A stretch of DNA of 64,000 bases from Chryseobacterium turcicum (GTDB taxonomy: Bacteria > Bacteroidota > Bacteroidia > Flavobacteriales > Weeksellaceae). Under the pieces are notes generated by a model, which worked only from the letters and a program-made list of their open reading frames with translations, was not told the DNA's origin and made no database searches. The translations under genes were made by a program, and so were the position numbers. The stretch's first letter is position 1. Each line of letters opens with the position of its first letter. Shown one piece after another: positions 43,981 through 53,118 of this stretch. The stretch spans positions 781,001 through 845,000 of the forward strand of contig NZ_JAJNAY010000001.1 of assembly GCF_021010565.1 (NCBI RefSeq), written 5' to 3'.

Positions 43981-44883
43981 ATGGAAAATCAAGTGGTTGA
44001 GGTTTTTAATAATGTTTCAGAATATAATAAAATGCTGAAACATGAAACGCTGCACCCGATGGTAAGTGTAGTTGATTTTTCGAAGTCAGATCCTATTTGT
44101 CAGCATATAAGGCAGTTTGGTTTCTATACCGTTTTTCTGAAAGATGTGATGTGCGGCGACATACAATACGGAAAACACAGCTATGATTATCAGGAAGGAA
44201 CTTTGGTTTTTATTGCTCCGGGACAGACTTACGGAATTTATAATGCAGATGCTTACATTCAGCCTGCAGGTTTTGCCTTGATTTTTCACCCTGATTTAAT
44301 TAAAGGAACCAATTTGGGTAAAAACATCAAAGATTATAATTTCTTTTCTTACGATGTTCATGAAGCATTACACCTTTCAGAAAAAGAAAGAGAGACTATT
44401 CTTGAATGTTTTAAAAACATCAAATTCGAACTTGAACAATCCATCGATAAACACAGCAAATCATTAATTGTAAACAATATTGAATTGTTTCTGAATTACT
44501 GTATGCGTTTCTACGACCGTCAGTTTATCACGAGAGATCACGTTAATCAGAATTTTATAGGAAAGTTTGAAAAATCCTTAGATGATTATTTAAAATCAGA
44601 TAAACCTAAGAATTTAGGGTTTCCTATGGTCAATTATTTTGCTGAGCAACTCAATCTTTCTGCCAATTATTTTGGTGATCTTATTAAAAAAGAACTTGGG
44701 ATTTCTGCCCAGGAATATATTCATAATAAACTGATTGATGTCGCCAAAGATCAGATTTTTGACTCTTCAAAATCCATCAGTGAAATTTCTTATGATTTAG
44801 GTTTTAAATATCCACAGCACTTTACAAGATTATTCAAAAGCAAGGTGGGAGTTTCTCCAAGTATATTTAAATCTCTAAACTAA
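43981..44883 (+). CDS. AraC family transcriptional regulator
   Basis: A 300-aa regulator. Residues about 20-170 form a cupin-like sensor (YDYQEGTLVFIAPGQTYGIY near 68-87). The C-terminal 100 residues hold two helix-turn-helix units: FAEQLNLSANYFGDLIKKEL and SISEISYDLGFKYPQHFTRL, ending FKSKVGVSPSIFKSLN. It is divergent from the alcohol dehydrogenase, its most likely target, and 82 bases upstream of a carboxylesterase on the same strand. Confidence 0.92.
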   Translation: MENQVVEVFNNVSEYNKMLKHETLHPMVSVVDFSKSDPICQHIRQFGFYTVFLKDVMCGDIQYGKHSYDYQEGTLVFIAPGQTYGIYNADAYIQPAGFALIFHPDLIKGTNLGKNIKDYNFFSYDVHEALHLSEKERETILECFKNIKFELEQSIDKHSKSLIVNNIELFLNYCMRFYDRQFITRDHVNQNFIGKFEKSLDDYLKSDKPKNLGFPMVNYFAEQLNLSANYFGDLIKKELGISAQEYIHNKLIDVAKDQIFDSSKSISEISYDLGFKYPQHFTRLFKSKVGVSPSIFKSLN

Positions 44884-44965
44884 ATTTTTGATAGCATACA
44901 AGAAACAAAATTTGTAAATTGTATTCGTAAACAGATTTAAAGTTTATTGCTTGAAGAGATAACCA

Positions 44966-46297
44966 ATGGGCACAAATCAAACTAAGGGTACACATACTTT
45001 TTACACTTCTTTTGGAAGAATTATTGCTTTCAGAGAAAACGGAATTTTAAAAGCTAAAAATATCCGTTATGCATATTCTGAAAGATTTAAAAAACCGATT
45101 GCTGTACAGCCGTCGCTTGGTGAAATTATGTTTCCTGAGAAAACACCTGCTTGTCCGCAAAATATAAGTCCGCTTTTAGAAAAAATGATTGGTAAGACCA
45201 ATTTAGATAATTTTGAAGTGGATGAATCACCTCAATTTATTTCAGTTTTCAGACCAGAAAATTGTGCAGAAAACGAAAAGTTATCTGTCATTGTTTGGAT
45301 TCATGGCGGCTCTTACGAAATTGGCTGTGGTGATATCCCTACTGCTGATCCCACCGATTGGGTAAAAGAGCAAAATGTTATCGTTGTAACGGTTTCTTAC
45401 CGCTTAGGAATTTTTGGATTTCTAGGTGGAAACGAAGAAAAACCTGCTAACTTAGGCTTGTTTGATTTGATTGAAGCTCTGAAATGGATTAAAAATAATA
45501 TCGAATCTTTTGGTGGAGATTCAGAAAATATTACCCTTTTTGGACAGTCTTCAGGTGGAGATCTCATCGCCCATCTTCTTCTTTCAGACGGAATCGAAAA
45601 TTTATTCAAAAGAGTAATTATTCACAGTGCTCCTTTGGGTTTAAGGAAAAACCGACAAAAAATGGTTACTGAATTTTTGAAAAATACTCAGATTTTTAAT
45701 GATAAGTCGGATATTTTAGAAATCATTGAAAACTATAAAAATCTTGCTCCTTCTTTTTTGAAATACGGATTAAAAGCAGCAATGCCTTTCGGGCCGCAAT
45801 ATGGTTTTCCTCCTTTGTGTAATGAATGGGAAGCCGAAGAAAAATGGAAAGAAAAAGCAAAAAAAATTGATGTTTTAATAGGTTTAAATGATGAAGAAAC
45901 GTCTTTCTATCTAAAAACTTCAGATACGATAAATAAATATTTTCCCGTAAAGGTTTTAAATAGAGCAATTCGTACGACTACAGAAATTATTTATGGAAAA
46001 CCGGCAGAAGATTTTGCGAAAGACTTTGCCCGTGCTGGTGGAAATTTATATTTATTTAGAATTTATCCACGTTTTATGGTTTCAAATTATTTTTTAGGAG
46101 CTCATGCGATTGATTTGCCTTTTATTTTTGGGAATGAATCTGCCTGGAAAAATGCCGGAATTTTAAAAAATATTCCCTGGAAATATATGGATGAAAACGG
46201 AAAAAAACTAAGAAAACTCTGGACTGAATTTGCCAATACCGGAAAGATCTCTGATGATTCTGAGAGACCTGAAATACTTGAAGTTTTTAAAGTGTAA
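44966..46297 (+). CDS. Carboxylesterase (type B)
   Basis: A 443-aa alpha/beta hydrolase that cleaves carboxylic esters. The oxyanion segment is VIVWIHGGSYEIGCGDIPTA near residues 110-129, and the nucleophile is Ser in NITLFGQSSGGDLIAHLLLS near 190-209. Glu in IGLNDEETSFYLK near 310 and His in NYFLGAHAIDLPFIFGN near 373-389 complete the triad. No signal peptide is visible. It follows the AraC regulator on the same strand and could be part of its regulon. Confidence 0.92.
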   Translation: MGTNQTKGTHTFYTSFGRIIAFRENGILKAKNIRYAYSERFKKPIAVQPSLGEIMFPEKTPACPQNISPLLEKMIGKTNLDNFEVDESPQFISVFRPENCAENEKLSVIVWIHGGSYEIGCGDIPTADPTDWVKEQNVIVVTVSYRLGIFGFLGGNEEKPANLGLFDLIEALKWIKNNIESFGGDSENITLFGQSSGGDLIAHLLLSDGIENLFKRVIIHSAPLGLRKNRQKMVTEFLKNTQIFNDKSDILEIIENYKNLAPSFLKYGLKAAMPFGPQYGFPPLCNEWEAEEKWKEKAKKIDVLIGLNDEETSFYLKTSDTINKYFPVKVLNRAIRTTTEIIYGKPAEDFAKDFARAGGNLYLFRIYPRFMVSNYFLGAHAIDLPFIFGNESAWKNAGILKNIPWKYMDENGKKLRKLWTEFANTGKISDDSERPEILEVFKV

Positions 46298-46459
46298 GAA
46301 CCAGGTTAAATTTAAATAATTTATCTCGTAGATTAGCAGGTTTATTTAAACCAAACGCATTAAAATCTGTGAAGTTTATTTTAATGTGAACTCGATATAA
46401 AATCAAACTCATTCATCACATTGACTTGAGTAAAATTGGCTTTATCCAAAATTTACACT

Positions 46460-46634
46460 AAGTTTTGGCTAAAGCCGAAGGAATATTTGCAATGTGTAAA
46501 TGGGCTGAAGCTCAGTCCTATTGAATTAATTCGATGACAACTAAGATTATAAAAATACGTTAAATGATTCAATAGAGGTAGGCTTCAGCCCACTAATACA
46601 ATCGAAATTCTTCAATGGCTTTAGCCGAAACTTA
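46460..46634. repeat. Nested palindromic repeat before paaK
   Basis: GGCTAAAGCC (46467-46476) and GGCTTTAGCC (46617-46626) form an outer inverted pair. GGGCTGAAGC near 46502 and GGCTTCAGCCC near 46581 form an inner one. The arms continue with TATTGAAT and ATTCAATA. It looks like a REP/BIME-type or MITE-like repeat. The rest of 46298-46780 shows no gene. Confidence 0.7.
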
Positions 46635-46780
46635 ATATTCCGCAGGAATCTCTTTATCTTTAAATGGGTTTGGGAACATTCCTCGTTGCGCTTCGTTCTG
46701 CTTTATATGACAAAGTCATCATAGAACCAACCTTACAATCAATCTCAACCTTCATTTAATTATTTAGAATTATTCAAAAT

Positions 46781-46848
46781 ATGACGAATGTCATAAAAAT
46801 TTTGTCACGTTGCAAATTCTTTTTAAATTTACACCTAACAAATGTTAG
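46781..46848 (+). promoter_or_regulatory. paa operon promoter with two palindromes
   Basis: Promoter TTTG (46801-46804), 19 bases, TAAATTTA (46824-46831), one base off consensus. Upstream is ATGAC-GAAT-GTCAT (46781-46794), a possible activator site. Downstream is CTAACA-AA-TGTTAG (46835-46848), placed over the predicted start, a possible repressor operator. No paa regulator gene lies in the window. Confidence 0.55.
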
Positions 46849-46860
46849 TTAGCTACAAGT

Positions 46861-48180
46861 ATGGATTTTTCAGTTGAATATTTAGAGCTCAACCAATTGA
46901 GACAGCTCCAATCGGAAAGATTGGTGAATTTGGTGAGCTATTTAGAGCAGAAGTCAGATTTTTATAAAAGAAAATTTGAAGAATTAGAAATATCAACTGA
47001 CGTAATAAGGACAATTGAAGATATTACGAAACTTCCGATTACTTACAAGCAGGATTTAAGAGACAATTATCCGTTCGGATTATTTACCGTTCCCAAAAAT
47101 GAATTGCAAAGAATTCATTGTTCAAGTGGAACAACAGGAAAACCAACGGTTGTAGGATATACAAAAGAAGACGTTGATTTATTCAGCGAAGTGGTTGCAA
47201 GATCTTTAAATGCAGCCGGAGCAAAACCTGGAATGCAGTTACACAACGCTTATGGTTACGGAATTTTTACCGGTGGATTAGGACTTCATTACGGTGCTGA
47301 AAAATTAGGAATGAGCGTTCTTCCGATTTCTGGAGGAATGACGACAAGACAGGTCGATTTAATTATAGACTTTAAACCGGAAGTGATTTGTTGCTCGCCA
47401 TCTTATGCATTAACAATCGCTGATGAATTTGCAAAAAGAGGGATCTCGGCAGATGAAATTAGTTTAAAATATGCTGTTTTAGGTTCAGAACCTTGGACGG
47501 AGATTATCAGACATCACATCGAAGAAAGATTGGGCGTTCATGCAACCAATATTTATGGGTTAAGTGAAATCATAGGTCCTGGAGTTTCAATGGAAGATTT
47601 TGAGGAAAAAGGAGGAGCTTATATTTGGGAAGATCATTTTTATCCTGAAATTTTAGATCCCATTACAAAACAACCCGTTCCATTTGGAGAAGAAGGTGTT
47701 TTGGTAATTACGACTTTGACAAAAAAAGCAATGCCGCTTTTACGATATTGGACGAATGATATCACAAGTCTTTTTTATGACGAAAACTCGAAAAGAACAA
47801 TGGTTAAAATGAAACCCATTCTTGGAAGAGCTGATGATATGTTGATTGTAAGAGGGGTAAATGTATATCCGAGTCAGATTGAAGAAGCATTTTCTCATGT
47901 GGAAGGGGTCGTTCCTAATTATTATTTAACACCGATTGAGAAAGAACAAATGTGTGTTGCTTTGGATATTGATGTTGAAATTGATGACGAATTAATTGCT
48001 TCAAAAAAATTAAATCAAAATACCGATGATTATGCTATTTTTGTCGGAAACTTTGGCAAAAGCATCGAAAACGAAATAAAAAAACGAGTAGGAATCACCA
48101 CGAAAGTGAAAATTCATGCTCAAGACAGTCTTCCAAAATGCGAAGGTGGAAAAATTAATAGAATACTAAAAACAAAATGA
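46861..48180 (+). CDS. paaK: Phenylacetate-CoA ligase
   Basis: PaaK activates phenylacetate to phenylacetyl-CoA with ATP, the first step of the pathway. The 439-aa length is right for the family. The adenylate-forming motif HCSSGTTGKPTVVGYTKED lies near residues 90-108, YGLSEIIGPGVSMEDF near 236, and the C-terminal VRGVNVYPSQIEEAFSHVEG near 334-353. It is first in the operon and overlaps paaE by 4 bases (ATGA), so the two are translationally coupled. Confidence 0.97.
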   Translation: MDFSVEYLELNQLRQLQSERLVNLVSYLEQKSDFYKRKFEELEISTDVIRTIEDITKLPITYKQDLRDNYPFGLFTVPKNELQRIHCSSGTTGKPTVVGYTKEDVDLFSEVVARSLNAAGAKPGMQLHNAYGYGIFTGGLGLHYGAEKLGMSVLPISGGMTTRQVDLIIDFKPEVICCSPSYALTIADEFAKRGISADEISLKYAVLGSEPWTEIIRHHIEERLGVHATNIYGLSEIIGPGVSMEDFEEKGGAYIWEDHFYPEILDPITKQPVPFGEEGVLVITTLTKKAMPLLRYWTNDITSLFYDENSKRTMVKMKPILGRADDMLIVRGVNVYPSQIEEAFSHVEGVVPNYYLTPIEKEQMCVALDIDVEIDDELIASKKLNQNTDDYAIFVGNFGKSIENEIKKRVGITTKVKIHAQDSLPKCEGGKINRILKTK

Positions 48181-49262
48181 ATTCATTTTATAAATTAAAA
48201 ACCGTTAGGGTTCAGAAAGATACAACAGATGCCGTGAATGTAGCTGTTGAAATTCCTGATGAGCTGAAAGATAAATTCAGATTCAAGCAAGGCCAGTATC
48301 TTAACTTTAAAATGATGATTGACGGTAATGAAGAGCGTCGTTCATATTCAATCTGTAATGCTCCAAGTGAAAAAAGTAACACGCTGGAAGTTTTGGTTAA
48401 ACTTTTAGAAAACGGAAAAGTTTCAGGTTATTTCAACGAACATCTTCATATGGATGAAATTCTTGAAGTAATGCCTCCAATGGGCGGTTTCAATACGTCT
48501 TATCACCCGACAAACGTGAAAACTTACGTTGGTTTGGCTGCAGGAAGCGGAATTTCTCCAGTTTTATCGAATATTAAAGAAAGTCTTTATCAGGAGCCGA
48601 ATTCAAATGCTTATTTGTTCTACAGCAACAGAAGCATGAGTCAGGTGATGAAAAAGGCTGAAATCGATAAGTTGGTAGAAACTTTTAACGGAAGACTGAA
48701 AGTTGTTTATTTGGTAAGTCGTGAAGCACATGCAGACCCAATTTTTGAAGGTAGAATTTCTCCTGAAAAGCTAGACCATCTTTTTGAAAGATATGCAGAT
48801 ATCGATGTAAAAGAATCTACTTTCTTTATTTGTGGACCTTCAGAAATGATTAAAGGAATTGCTGATTATTTAAAGAAAGATAAAAAAGTTCCTGCCATTC
48901 AGGTTTTGTTTGAATATTTCTCGGCTCCGGATGAAGAAGATACTGCGGAAATGAGCGATGAATTCAAAGCGATTGCCAATATAGAAAGTATGGTAACGGT
49001 AATCATTGATGATGATGAGTATTCTTTCCATTTGAATTCTAAAAAAGAAAGTATCTTAGATAAAGCATTGAAAGACAATCTTCCAGTACCTTTTGCTTGC
49101 AAAGGAGGAGTTTGTTGTACGTGTAAAGCGGAAGTTCTCGAAGGAGAAGTTTTCATGGAGAAAAACTACGCGCTTACGGAAGAAGAAGTAGCCAGAGGCT
49201 TCGTTCTTACTTGTCAGTGTCACCCAACAACGAATGTGGTGATGCTAAATTATGATGTTTAA
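48177..49262 (+). CDS. paaE: Phenylacetyl-CoA epoxidase reductase subunit
   Basis: PaaE passes electrons from NAD(P)H through FAD and an iron-sulphur centre to the PaaAC oxygenase. The 361-aa protein has an FAD domain (RRSYSICNAPSE near residues 53-64) and a nucleotide domain (VGLAAGSGISPVLSNIK near 118-134, FFICGPSEMIKGIADY near 217). The C-terminal plant-type 2Fe-2S ferredoxin carries the four Cys of CKGGVCCTCKAEVLEG and VLTCQCHP. It is coupled to paaK and separated from paaA by a word-repeat hairpin. Confidence 0.97.
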   Translation: MNSFYKLKTVRVQKDTTDAVNVAVEIPDELKDKFRFKQGQYLNFKMMIDGNEERRSYSICNAPSEKSNTLEVLVKLLENGKVSGYFNEHLHMDEILEVMPPMGGFNTSYHPTNVKTYVGLAAGSGISPVLSNIKESLYQEPNSNAYLFYSNRSMSQVMKKAEIDKLVETFNGRLKVVYLVSREAHADPIFEGRISPEKLDHLFERYADIDVKESTFFICGPSEMIKGIADYLKKDKKVPAIQVLFEYFSAPDEEDTAEMSDEFKAIANIESMVTVIIDDDEYSFHLNSKKESILDKALKDNLPVPFACKGGVCCTCKAEVLEGEVFMEKNYALTEEEVARGFVLTCQCHPTTNVVMLNYDV

Positions 49263-49374
49263 TAGAATTTGAAAATGAGGAAATGTGCTAATTTGAAAAT
49301 GCCATTATTGTGTTTCAATTTTCAATTTACCTAATTCTCAAATTTTCAAATTAATTAATTTTCAAATTAAAAAG
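49263..49374. repeat. Word-repeat hairpin paaE-paaA
   Basis: AATTTGAAAATG occurs twice in the left half; CAATTTTCAA and TTTTCAAATT are repeated in the right half, so the arms can fold together. Confidence 0.75.
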
Positions 49375-49376
49375 AG

Positions 49377-50315
49377 ATGGATTTAGAAAAATTTGTACAA
49401 TATGTACACGACGAAAATAAAGTAGAACCAAAAGATGTAATGCCCGATGATTACAGAAAACTATTGGTTCGTCAGATTTCACAGCACGCACATTCTGAAA
49501 TTGTCGGGATGTTGCCTGAAGCCAATTGGGTTTCAAGAGCGCCTTCATTGAGAAGAAAAATGGCTCTTTTGGCTAAAGTTCAGGATGAAGCAGGCCACGG
49601 TTTATACTTGTATTCTGCAACTGAAACTTTAGGAAACGGAACAATTAGAGCTGATAGAGACGCAACTTATGACGATATGTTGGAAGGAAAGGCGAAATAT
49701 TCAAGTATTTTCAACTATCCGACGTTGAGTTGGGCAGATATTGGAGCAATCGGATGGTTGGTTGATGGTGCTGCGATTATGAACCAGGTAATGTTGATGG
49801 GGAATTCTTATGGTCCTTATTCAAGAGCGATGGTAAAAATCTGTAAAGAAGAATCTTTCCACCAAAGACAAGGGTATGAGATTTTAATGGCGCTTTGCCG
49901 TGGAACAAAACAGCAAAAAGAAATGGCTCAGGCTTCGTTAAATCGTTTCTGGTGGCCAGCTTTAATGATGTTTGGTCCAAATGACGACAGTTCTCCAAAC
50001 TCTAAAATCTCTATGAATTACAGAGTAAAAAGAGAAAGTAACGACAGTCTTCGTCAAAGATTTATCGACGTTACGGTTTCTCAGGCTGAATTCTTAGGAT
50101 TAACCATGCCCGATAAAGACTTGAAATGGAATGAGGAAAGACAACATTACGATTTCGGTGAACTTCCTTGGGATGAATTCATGGAAATCTTAAAAGGAAA
50201 TGGTCCTTGTAACAAAAAAAGATTACAGACAAAAGTAAAAGCGCAGCAGGAAAACCTTTGGGTAAAAGAAGCGGCGATAGCTTTTGCAGAAAAACAACAA
50301 CAAGAAGTAATATAA
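49377..50315 (+). CDS. paaA: Phenylacetyl-CoA epoxidase catalytic subunit
   Basis: PaaA is the di-iron oxygenase subunit that forms the ring-1,2-epoxide of phenylacetyl-CoA. At 312 aa it matches the family. Iron-binding Glu/His pairs are seen in [20 protein letters not shown] (about residues 67-86) and [20 protein letters not shown] (about 156-175). [16 protein letters not shown] near 190 is also conserved. It works with PaaB, PaaC and PaaE, all encoded beside it. Confidence 0.98.
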   Translation: MDLEKFVQYVHDENKVEPKDVMPDDYRKLLVRQISQHAHSEIVGMLPEANWVSRAPSLRRKMALLAKVQDEAGHGLYLYSATETLGNGTIRADRDATYDDMLEGKAKYSSIFNYPTLSWADIGAIGWLVDGAAIMNQVMLMGNSYGPYSRAMVKICKEESFHQRQGYEILMALCRGTKQQKEMAQASLNRFWWPALMMFGPNDDSSPNSKISMNYRVKRESNDSLRQRFIDVTVSQAEFLGLTMPDKDLKWNEERQHYDFGELPWDEFMEILKGNGPCNKKRLQTKVKAQQENLWVKEAAIAFAEKQQQEVI

Positions 50316-50424
50316 ATAATGTGCTAATTTGAAAATGTGCTAATTTGAAAATGCCATTATTGTGTTTTAATTTTCAAATTGCGTAATTCTCAAATTTTCA
50401 AATTACCTAATTTTCAAATTAATT
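50313..50424. repeat. Word-repeat hairpin paaA-paaB
   Basis: GCTAATTTGAAAATG twice in the left half and TTTTCAAATT three times in the right half. About 25 bases of its centre are almost the same as in the paaE-paaA spacer. Confidence 0.75.
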
Positions 50425-50706
50425 ATGGCAAATTTAGATATGTGGGAAGTGTTTATTCAGACTAAACCGGGATTATCTCACAAACACGTTGGAATTGTAC
50501 AGGCTCCAACAGCAGAAATGGCTTTGCAGAATGCAAGAGACGTTTATACAAGAAGAAAAGAAGGAACTTCTGTTTGGGTTGTTCCAAGTAAATATATTGT
50601 GACTTCAGAAGGAGTGGATAAAGAAGCTTTCTTCGACCCGGCTGATGACAAATTGTATCGTCACCCGACGTTCTACGATATTCCTAATGATGTAAAAAAT
50701 ATGTAA
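50425..50706 (+). CDS. paaB: Phenylacetyl-CoA epoxidase subunit PaaB
   Basis: PaaB is the small subunit that bridges the PaaAC heterotetramers. The 93-aa length fits. Family features are WEVFIQTKPGLSHKHVGIVQ (residues 7-26), MALQNARDVYTRRKEG and SVWVVPS, ending in the Asp-rich EAFFDPADDKLYRHPTFYD segment. It is flanked by repeat-bearing spacers on both sides. Confidence 0.97.
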   Translation: MANLDMWEVFIQTKPGLSHKHVGIVQAPTAEMALQNARDVYTRRKEGTSVWVVPSKYIVTSEGVDKEAFFDPADDKLYRHPTFYDIPNDVKNM

Positions 50707-50813
50707 TAAAAGACTTTGGAGATAATAGACGAATAGATAAAAGACATTAAGGTTTGTTTGTCTATTTTCTATCAGTCTATCAGTCTATCATCTATTTGTC
50801 TTTAAATTGATTA
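50707..50813. repeat. Word-repeat hairpin paaB-paaC (second word set)
   Basis: Left half AATAGACGAATAGATAAAAG; right half repeats CTATCAGT and ends with TATTTGTCTTT. Same architecture as the other spacers but built from a different word. Confidence 0.65.
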
Positions 50814-50816
50814 ACA

Positions 50817-51566
50817 ATGAACCCATTATATAATTATTTATTAAAACTAGCAGACGACAGTTTCATTATGGGACAGCGTTTGTCTGCGTGGTGCGGTGAA
50901 GGTCCTTATTTGGAGGAAGATATTGCATTAACGAACATCGCTTTGGATGAACTTGGACAGGCGAATAATTTTTACGTTTACGCTTCAAGAGTGATTGATA
51001 ACGGTAAAAGTGAAGATGATTTAGCATTTTTAAGATACGAGCACGAGTATGTAAACGCACACTGGACAGAACTTCCAAACGAAGATTATGCTCAGACGAT
51101 TTTAAAAGTATATGTTTTCGCAGTATATCAGAAATTAATGTACGAAGCATTATCAAATTCTGCGAATGAAGAGCTTTCTGCACTTGCTCAGAAATCTTTG
51201 AAAGAAGTGAGATACCACTATACTCACGCTGCATCTTGGATGAAAATTTTCGCTCAGGGAACAGAAGAAAGTAAAGCACGTTTGGTAAAATCTCTAGACA
51301 ATATCTGGGAATACACCAAAGGTTTATTTGCAAAAACAGAAGGAGAAGATGATTTAGTAGCTTTAAATATCGCTCCCAATACAGATGTTCTTTACGAAGA
51401 TTTTCTTGCCATTACACAGAAAGATTTTGCAGATTTCGGTTTAGAATATCCAGCAAACCCTTTCATGCAACCAAAATCAAGAACAGGTTATCACACCGAA
51501 TATTTCGGATTTATGCTTTGTGAATTGCAGTATATGCAGAGAGCGTATCCTGGTTGTACTTGGTAA
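50817..51566 (+). CDS. paaC: Phenylacetyl-CoA epoxidase structural subunit
   Basis: PaaC is the non-catalytic partner of PaaA, related to it in fold. At 249 aa it has the usual length. Conserved stretches are DDSFIMGQRLSAWCGEGPYL (residues 13-32), NIALDELGQANNFYVYASRV (41-60) and EVRYHYTHAASWMKIFAQGT near 131-150. It closes with GYHTEYFGFMLCELQYMQRA near the C-terminus. Confidence 0.97.
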   Translation: MNPLYNYLLKLADDSFIMGQRLSAWCGEGPYLEEDIALTNIALDELGQANNFYVYASRVIDNGKSEDDLAFLRYEHEYVNAHWTELPNEDYAQTILKVYVFAVYQKLMYEALSNSANEELSALAQKSLKEVRYHYTHAASWMKIFAQGTEESKARLVKSLDNIWEYTKGLFAKTEGEDDLVALNIAPNTDVLYEDFLAITQKDFADFGLEYPANPFMQPKSRTGYHTEYFGFMLCELQYMQRAYPGCTW

Positions 51567-51573
51567 AAAAAAT

Positions 51574-51660
51574 AATGAGTTAATTTGAAAATATGTCAAT
51601 TTGAAAATGGCGAAAAGTCTTCAATTTTCAAATTCACTTATTTTCAAATTTTCAAATTAA
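51574..51660. repeat. Word-repeat hairpin paaC-paaD
   Basis: AATTTGAAAAT twice on the left, ATTTTCAAATT-type words three times on the right. It stays open in frame with paaD and so creates a false N-terminal extension. Confidence 0.75.
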
Positions 51661-51662
51661 TT

Positions 51663-52127
51663 ATGAAAAATCCTTTAGAAATATTAGAATTAGTTCCCGA
51701 TCCGGAAATTCCGGTCATCAATATTGTGGAATTGGGTATTGTAAGAGAAGCAAAAGTTACGAGCGAAAATTCTTGTGAAGTAACGATTACGCCGACTTAT
51801 TCTGCCTGCCCCGCTATGTTTACCATTGAGGAAGACATCATGAAAATCATGAAAGAAAATGGGTGGGATGCGAAAGTAGTCACCAAAATGTTTCCGATTT
51901 GGACGACAGATTGGTTGACAGATGAAGCGAGAGAAAAACTTCGTGTTTACGGAATTTCACCTCCCGAAAAAGGAGCCGACGAACATCACATTGGGAAACC
52001 GAAAAAATGTCCGCGTTGTGGTTCTATGAATTCAAAACAGATTAGCAGATTCGGGTCTACTTTATGTAAGGCTTCGTATCAATGTTTAGACTGTTTAGAG
52101 CCATTTGATTATTTTAAATGTCATTAA
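51663..52127 (+). CDS. paaD: PaaD, maturation factor of the phenylacetyl-CoA epoxidase
   Basis: PaaD belongs to the SufT/DUF59 group and is thought to help assemble the metal centres of the epoxidase. I chose the ATG at 51663 (154 aa); the frame is open further upstream only because it reads through the spacer repeat. The DUF59 core is ILELVPDPEIPVINIVELGI (residues 6-25), then TITPTYSACPAMFTIEEDIM. The C-terminus holds a zinc site with CPRCG and CKASYQCLDCLEPFDYFKCH. Confidence 0.95.
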   Translation: MKNPLEILELVPDPEIPVINIVELGIVREAKVTSENSCEVTITPTYSACPAMFTIEEDIMKIMKENGWDAKVVTKMFPIWTTDWLTDEAREKLRVYGISPPEKGADEHHIGKPKKCPRCGSMNSKQISRFGSTLCKASYQCLDCLEPFDYFKCH

Positions 52128-52130
52128 AAT

Positions 52131-52230
52131 TAATTTGAAAATGTGCTAATTTGCTAATTTGAAAATGAGTAAATTAGTTGTGGACTAAAAATTTTCAAAT
52201 TCTCTAATTTTCAAATTAAAAAATTATAAA
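52131..52230. repeat. Word-repeat hairpin paaD-paaG
   Basis: AATTTGAAAATG words and GCTAATTTG repeats on the left; AATTTTCAAATT words on the right. Confidence 0.75.
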
Positions 52231-52232
52231 CT

Positions 52233-53033
52233 ATGTACACACAACTTGATATTGAATCACACTTTGACGGAAAGCTTAAAATCGCTTACCTGAATCAACC
52301 GGAAACAATGAATGCATTGACAAAACCCTCTTTATCAGATTTAAGAGATTTTGTTAAAGAATGTAGTGATGACCCTACAGTAAGATGTGTGGCAATTTCG
52401 GGTAGAGGAAGAGCTTTTTGTTCTGGTCAGAATTTGGATGATGCATTTGTTCAAGGTAGTGAGCATCATGATAACGATATTATCAGAAGAATTGTAACAG
52501 ATTATTATAATCCTTTGGTAATGGAAATTACACGTTGCAAAAAACCTGTCGTTGCATTAGTAAATGGTCCTGCAGTAGGAGCGGGTGCTATGTTGGCGTT
52601 AATTTGTGACTTTGTTTTAGCCAATAATAAAGCCTATTTTTCTCAGGCATTTTCAAATATCGGATTAATTCCTGATACGGGAGGAACTTATTTCTTGCCA
52701 AAATTATTGGGAAGACAACTGGCCAATTATTTAGCATTTACAGGAAAAAAATTATCGGCAGAAGAATCAAAATCTTATGGTTTGGTAGCTGAAGTTTTTT
52801 CTGAAGAAGAATTCAATTCAAAATCATTAGAAATTTTAGAAAAAGTTTCAAATATGCCAACTGTTGGTTTAAAATTAACCAAAAAAGCTTTCGCTAATTC
52901 TTATAACAACACCTTAAAAGAACAGTTGGAATTAGAAGGTGATTTACAGCAGGAAGCAGCAGAAACAGAAGATTTTAAAGAAGGAGTAAGTGCCTTTTTA
53001 GAAAAAAGAAAACCTGAATATAAAGGAAAATAA
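52233..53033 (+). CDS. paaG: 1,2-epoxyphenylacetyl-CoA isomerase (enoyl-CoA hydratase family)
   Basis: PaaG turns the ring epoxide into the seven-membered oxepin-CoA. The 266-aa crotonase-fold protein has the oxyanion segments AISGRGRAFCSGQNLDD (about residues 54-70) and VNGPAVGAGAMLALICDF (about 111-128). The catalytic region reads SNIGLIPDTGGTYFLPKLLG, with Asp where hydratases such as PaaF carry Glu, which favours PaaG over PaaF. A separate PaaF is not found in this cluster. Confidence 0.88.
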   Translation: MYTQLDIESHFDGKLKIAYLNQPETMNALTKPSLSDLRDFVKECSDDPTVRCVAISGRGRAFCSGQNLDDAFVQGSEHHDNDIIRRIVTDYYNPLVMEITRCKKPVVALVNGPAVGAGAMLALICDFVLANNKAYFSQAFSNIGLIPDTGGTYFLPKLLGRQLANYLAFTGKKLSAEESKSYGLVAEVFSEEEFNSKSLEILEKVSNMPTVGLKLTKKAFANSYNNTLKEQLELEGDLQQEAAETEDFKEGVSAFLEKRKPEYKGK

Positions 53034-53115
53034 AAATTATAGAATTTAGAAATTAGAGGTTAGAAATTAGTTTATAAAAGTCTAACTTCTAACTTCTAGC
53101 TTCTAATATCTATAA
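53034..53115. repeat. Word-repeat hairpin paaG-paaH (third word set)
   Basis: TTAGAAATTAG is repeated on the left (from 53041) and CTAACTTCTA on the right (53082-53112). Same layout, different word. Confidence 0.65.
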
Positions 53116-53118
53116 AAT

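Noticed and set aside
46298..46780. A gene in the long gap before paaK
   Set aside because: No frame of useful length with a plausible start; the gap is occupied by nested palindromic repeats.
51585..51662. Upstream start for paaD
   Set aside because: The 26 extra residues are encoded by the spacer word repeats; MKNPLEILELVPDPEIP is the family start.
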